Part shown: positions 59,361 through 64,000 of the stretch, piece after piece
How positions within the stretch are numbered: position 1 is the stretch's first letter
Layout of the letters: each line of letters starts with the position of its first letter
Assembly (NCBI GenBank): GCA_949752795.1
Contig: OX457061.1
Coordinates: 40,332,338-40,396,337, forward strand
Direction of reading: 5' to 3'
DNA: 64,000 bases
From: Hyperoodon ampullatus
Lineage: Eukaryota > Chordata > Mammalia > Artiodactyla > Ziphiidae
Notes under the pieces: generated by a model
What the model saw: only the letters and a program-made list of their open reading frames with translations
Told to the model about the DNA's origin: nothing
The model's database searches: none
Translations under genes and position numbers: made by a program

Positions 59361-61080
59361 CAGATATGTACTTGTTAAAGATATATTTTAATAGCCATCT
59401 CAGGTAATTGTGGATATTCAACATGGATACCTCACCAAAAATTGAAAATGGTGGTTTTTTAAAGGTTAGTTGCAATGTGGAACCTGAAATTATATCAATG
59501 AGCTGTTCATACTGTTACATTAAAACCAATTGGTCTGTCTTGCATTTCTAATGGATCTTATTTTATAGCTTCATACAAGGTTCATTTGGAAAATATTGGT
59601 TCATTAAGTTAGGCAGATCTTCCAAACATTGACATATTTCATTTTATACTACCAAAATTTACATTCATTCACCACCAGTCTCATCAGAAATGTCTTATAA
59701 GTGTTGAGAAGCTGTAAAGCTCACATTGGTGAAAGCAAATTTTCCAAGATTCTAATTTCTGAGCTTAAAAACTCAAATTTATCATTGGTTATAAATACTG
59801 TCAGTTGTTTTCCTTAGCATACTAGGGTCACTTCTCTAATTTTTGAGAAAGTATGTGCCAAATACTCAAGTCTGAATAACGATTGTTTGTCTGCCAGTGA
59901 TTTTTTTCAAGTAAATTTCCAAGAAGGAAAAAAGCGGCTAGTTGATCTTATAGCTCAGCAAGTTGCCCAAGTGCTTCTCCTCTAGACAATCATCGTTTTT
60001 TGGTATGTAGCAGAAATGCTTTATGCATACCTTTTCACCACACAGAATTTTTTTAATTGAAAGTATCCTCAAGGGTAAAATTTAATGAAATCAATATTTT
60101 ATATAAATATTTTTCATGAAATGCATTTTTATGTGAAGCTGGCAGTGTTTTTACTGTGAGTTTGTAGTAGTAAAGAATACAGTGCCTACTGTCCCTGCTT
60201 TGATTTGTGTTAGGCATAGCAGTTCTACTCACTATTGCTTTTGCACTATGAATGCATGTCAACACAGCTCTAGGAAAACCATGAGATTCAAAATAGTTAT
60301 TCAGCACTTCAGGTATTTCTGTACCACATGTGTGTATTGCCAAGTTCACATAAAAAATCTCCTGTCCTTAGTTGGTGCTAATACCAGATGAATACAAGCA
60401 ACACAACTTGTCCAGCCATATCTAGAGATTCAATTTTAAGGCAGAAGTACAGTCCTGTTGATGAAATATTAACTTATCACACACACATTTGAATTATTTA
60501 ATTCCTTTTTGTTTAGATTCTGAATGATTGGTCTCAAGTTGCTGCTGCAATTAATTAGCACTATAATAGTATTTGAAAACATTCTATTGAATAAGACACA
60601 GTAAGGTAAATTATTAACATCTATAAAGCCAAGGGAAAAATAACTTTCCTCATATTTGTTTTTCATTTACAGTTTAGCGCATTACTTTGGAGTAGATGTC
60701 CCATTCTCACAAGTCAGAGAAATCTCTGACGTTTTGATTTCATCTTTTCTTGATGAAACACCTGTGAGATGAGAAATCTCTTAATTCTCCTTTGTAAAGC
60801 CAGGGGTCCATTTTTAATATAAGAAGATATATTATAAATAAATTTTATTTTTGAATAAAATATTAAATTCTAAAATAAATCTAAAAATATGTTATATAAA
60901 ATTTGTAAAAATATATGAAACATAAAATGTATTTATATCTACAATAATTTGGATAAGATTTAGGAAAGTTTAAAAAAATGTTTAATATTATTACCAAATA
61001 AGACAAAAATGCACTTGCTTCTTGTTATGTTTCCATGTAGGCACAAGAGAAAATATCAGAATTTATATTAATTTATTACA
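59361..61080. other. AT-rich intron DNA, possibly an extended old transposon
   Basis: No exon seen. A 98-codon antisense frame at 60053-60349 lies in sequence that may belong to an old hAT-like element. 60790-61080 is very AT-rich. The human exon-8 sequence was looked for here and not found. Confidence 0.4.
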
Positions 61081-61575
61081 TTTTATTTTTTCCCAGCTTT
61101 TTTGAGATATAAGTGACATATAACATTGCATATGTTTAAGATGTACACTTTTATATTGCAAAATGACTACTACCATAGTGTTAGTTAACACCTCCCTCAC
61201 ATCACAGGATTACCATTTCTTTTTTTGTGATGAGAACATTTAAGTTCCACTCTCTTAGCAACTTTCAAATATGCAATACAGTATTATTGACTCTAATCAC
61301 CATCCTGTACATTATTAGATCCTCAGAACTTATAACTGGAAGTTTGTACTTTTTGATCAACATATTCCCATTTCTCCCACCCCCCAGTCCCTAATAACCA
61401 TCATTCTAGTCTCTGTTTCTATGAGTTCAGCTTTTTTAGATTCCACATAAAGTGATATCATACTTGTGTTTCTCTTTCTAACTTATTTCACTTAGCATAA
61501 TGCCCTCAATATCCATCCATGTTGTCACAGCCAAGGATTTCCTTCTTTCTCATGGCTAAATAATAGCCGATTTTG

Positions 61576-61655
61576 TGTATGTGTGTATATATACACACAC
61601 ACTATGTATATATAGCATATATATAACTAGATATAGATATAGATATATATACTAC
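61576..61655. repeat. TA/CA-rich simple repeat
   Basis: 'gtgtgtatatatacacacac' and following 'atatagatatagatatatat' form a low-complexity patch inside the L1M. Confidence 0.85.
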
Positions 61656-63202
61656 ATCTTCTTTACTTATTCATCTATTGATAGACACTTAGGTTGTTTT
61701 CATATCTTGGCTGTTATGAATATACCATAATAAACATGGGAGTGCAGATATCTATTTGATATCCTGTTTTCATTTCCTTTGAATATATACCCAGAAGTGG
61801 GATTGCTGGATCATGTGGTAGTTATAGTTTTAATTTTTTGAAGAACCACCATACTGTTTTCCATAGTGGCTGCACCAATTTGCATTCCCACCAACTGTGC
61901 ACAAGGTTTCCCTTTTCTCCACATTCTCATCAACACTTATTATCTCTTGTCTTTTTGGTGGTAGCTATTCTAATAGGTGTGAGGTGGTATCTCATTTTGG
62001 TTTTGATTTGCATTTCCCTGGTGATTAGTGATGTTGAGTACCTTTTCATGTACCTGTTGGGCATTTGCATATCTTCTTTGGAAAAATGTTTATTTGGATG
62101 CTCTGCCTATTTTTTAATCAGATTGTTTGGGTTTTTTTTTTCTGTTGAGTTATATGAGTTCTTTATATATTTTGGATATTAACTCATTATCAGACATATG
62201 ATTTGCAAATATTTTCTTCCCTTCTGTAGGTTGCCTTTTCACTTTGTTGATGGTGTAGAAGCTTTTTGCAGTATAGAAGCTTTTTAGTTTGATGTAGTCC
62301 CACTTATTTATTTTTGCTTTTGTCACCTTTGCTTTTGATGTCAAATCAAAAATGTCATTGCCAAGACTAATATCATTCTTATCCCCTATATTTTCTTTTA
62401 GGAGTTTTATGGTTTTAGATCTTAACATTCAATTCCTTAATCCATTTTGAGTTGATTTTTGTGTTTTGTATAAGATAGGGGTCCAGTTTCATTTTTTTGC
62501 ATGTGGCTATTCAGTTTTCCCAGTATCACTTATTGAAGCAACTATTCTTTCCACATTGTATATTCTTGCCTCCTTTGTTGTAATTTAGTTGCTTCATATA
62601 TGTGTGAGTTTATTTCTGGGCTCTCTGTCTGATCTGTGTGTGTATACTGATCTATGTGTGTGTATACCAGTACCATACTGTTTTGATTATTATAGCTTTG
62701 TAATACAGTTTGAAATCAGGAATTATGATACCTCCAGCCTGTTCTTCTTTCTCAGGATTGCTTTGGCTATTCAGGGTTGTGTTTCCATACAAATTTTAGG
62801 ATTATTTCTTCTGTCTCTGTGAAAAATAGCATTAGAATTTTGATAGGGATTGCACTGAATCTGTAGATTGCTTTGGGTAGTATGGACATTTTAACAATAT
62901 TGTCTTCCAATCCATGAGCACAGTATATATTTTCATTTATTTGTGTCTTCTTCAGTTTCTTTCCTCAAAGTCTTATGGTTTTCAGTGAACAGATCATTAA
63001 CCTCGTTGGTTAAATTTATTCCTAGGTATTTTAGCCTTTTTGATGCAATTGTAAATGTGATTGTTTTCTTAATTTCTTTTTTAGATAATTTATTGTTAAT
63101 GTTTAGAAACACAGTTGATTTTTGTATTGATTTTGTGTCCTACAACTTTACTGAATTTGTTTATTAGTTGTAACAGTTTTTTTGTGAAGTCTTTGGGGGG
63201 GG

Positions 63203-63239
63203 CGTGTGTGTGTGTATGTATGTGTGTTTGTGTGTGTAT
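63203..63239. repeat. Imperfect (GT)n within the old L1
   Basis: 'gtgtgtgtgtgtatgtatgt'-type repeat after a GGGGGGG run. Confidence 0.85.
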
Positions 63240-63653
63240 CTCCTGTCATGTGCAAATAGAAACAGTTTTACTTCTTTTCAGATTTGAATGCCTTTCACTT
63301 CTCTTTCTTGCCTAATTGCTCTGGCTAGGGCTTCCAGTACTATGTTGGATAAAAGCGGCAAGAGTGGGCATTCTTAGAGGAAAAGCTTTCACTTTTTCAT
63401 TGTTGAATATAATGTCAGCTGTGTGCTTGTCATATATGGCCTTTACTATGTTGAGCTATTTGCCTTCTATACCTGTTTTTTTGAGAGTTTTCATCATAAA
63501 TGGATATTGAAATTTGCCAAGTGCTTTTTCTACATCTATTGAGATGATGATAAGATTTTTTTTATCCTTCAGTTTGTTAATGTGGTATGTCACATTGACT
63601 GATTTGTGGGTGTTGAACCATCCTTGTATTCTAGGTATAAATCCCACTTGGTC

Positions 63654-63686
63654 AACAAATTAGGCCCCTGGACCCAATTCCAACGT

Positions 63687-63718
<32 letters not shown>

Positions 63719-64000
63719 AGGTTTCCCCACACCAACAAGTAGTTCTCTGACATTAGCAGGCTATTCGAGAATTCAGCTCAATTCTGATATTATCAGAGAT
63801 AGCATCAGATTGCACAGGTAAAGGGCCCAGTTGCACAAGACCACCTTCCACTTCAGATGCAGTTGCCAGCCCAGGTTGTTGCCTGTGCTTCTGACTAACT
63901 AGTTACAAATTGGGGGTTCCCACAACTCCCTCCTTGGCTTTGATTAATTTGCTAGAATGGCTCACAGAACTCAGGGAAACATTTTACTTTCTAGATTACT
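63654..64000. mobile_element. Possible LTR-type repeat running off the window
   Basis: The L1 stops abruptly at 63653. The new sequence contains 'gctagaatggctcacagaac' and 'tcagggaaacattttacttt', which I associate with a mammalian LTR. Family and orientation are uncertain. Confidence 0.3.
63685..63718. repeat. (GT)n microsatellite
   Basis: About 16 GT units with one A substitution, just right of the L1 junction. Confidence 0.93.

Larger units (their letters stand above)
61085..63653 (-). mobile_element. Old L1M, 3' UTR and ORF2 end, antisense
   Basis: From the left: 'gcttttttgagatataagtg' (L1M 3' UTR), a TA/CA-rich patch, then ORF2 reversed: 'ccatagtggctgcaccaatt', 'tgaggtggtatctcattttg' and 'tcataaatggatattgaaat'. 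ORF2 pieces on the minus strand include [13 protein letters not shown] (63456-63647). Broken by stops. Confidence 0.85.
58896..64000 (+). other. FANCC: 5' portion of FANCC intron 7
   Basis: The intron begins with GTAAGT directly after the exon and runs off the window. It contains DNA-transposon-like sequence, an old antisense L1 and simple repeats. The next FANCC exon is not visible. Confidence 0.85.

Noticed and set aside
60660..60780. Sequence after 'catttacag' as a candidate FANCC exon 8
   Set aside because: A pyrimidine-poor acceptor-like AG is present, but the translation does not resemble the expected human sequence (KISLPMSA, LRHLPSLEKA). The match is not there in any frame I read.

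Overview
This window looks like nuclear DNA of a cetacean (whale or dolphin). It holds at least ten copies of a tRNA-derived SINE of the CHR type, whose head reads like 'ggcttccctggtggcgcag' and whose body contains a pol III B-box-like 'gggttcgagccc'. This family is shared by cetaceans, hippos and ruminants. The dense copies ending 'gagaggcccgcgtaccgc' are the form I associate with whales and dolphins, and I see no ruminant-specific BovB LINE. The species cannot be named from the sequence.

The only protein-coding gene I can support is FANCC, the Fanconi anaemia group C core-complex subunit, on the + strand. Three consecutive internal exons are present: 37410-37523, 38439-38503 and 58731-58895. 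They match human FANCC codons of about 116-229 as I remember them (transcript exons 5, 6 and 7). All have consensus AG/GT borders and compatible phases, and together they encode an open 114-residue stretch. The rest of the window is intron: the 3' part of intron 4 (1-37409, assuming no exon was missed), intron 5 (915 bp), intron 6 (20,227 bp) and the start of intron 7.

The introns are mostly layered retrotransposons. 1-8650 has two antisense L1 pieces, one carrying a nested L1 and the other with an odd 3' truncation, plus an inverted SINE pair, MIR and L2. 8650-22318 has an old sense L1, L2 and MIR relics, MER2 and MER20 DNA transposons, and long stretches I cannot assign. 22319-30685 is a 5'-complete antisense L1 with a 15-bp target-site duplication. 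Its ORF1 is broken by one stop near its start and its ORF2 by many breaks. It has since received a SINE in its 3' end and a composite retrocopy in its 5' UTR. 30686-37409 is L2, an old LINE and unassigned DNA.

Intron 6 holds several L1M pieces, a sense L1 (42000-47690) with a nested L1 and a SINE, a second copy of the composite unit found inside the antisense L1 (52486-53277), four SINEs between 52.8 and 55.4 kb if the composite one is loosely grouped with its neighbours (three intact-looking ones and one with a double tail), HAL1-like sequence and L2. Intron 7 holds DNA-transposon-like sequence and an old antisense L1.

I found no RNA gene, CRISPR array or novel multi-gene system. The most interesting signals are insertion histories and their possible effects on the FANCC transcript: an L1 5' UTR whose antisense promoter would point at exon 5, an inverted SINE pair, a retrocopied L1-SINE composite, and an extra codon in FANCC exon 5 relative to human. 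Family names for old repeats are from memory and need a RepeatMasker check.
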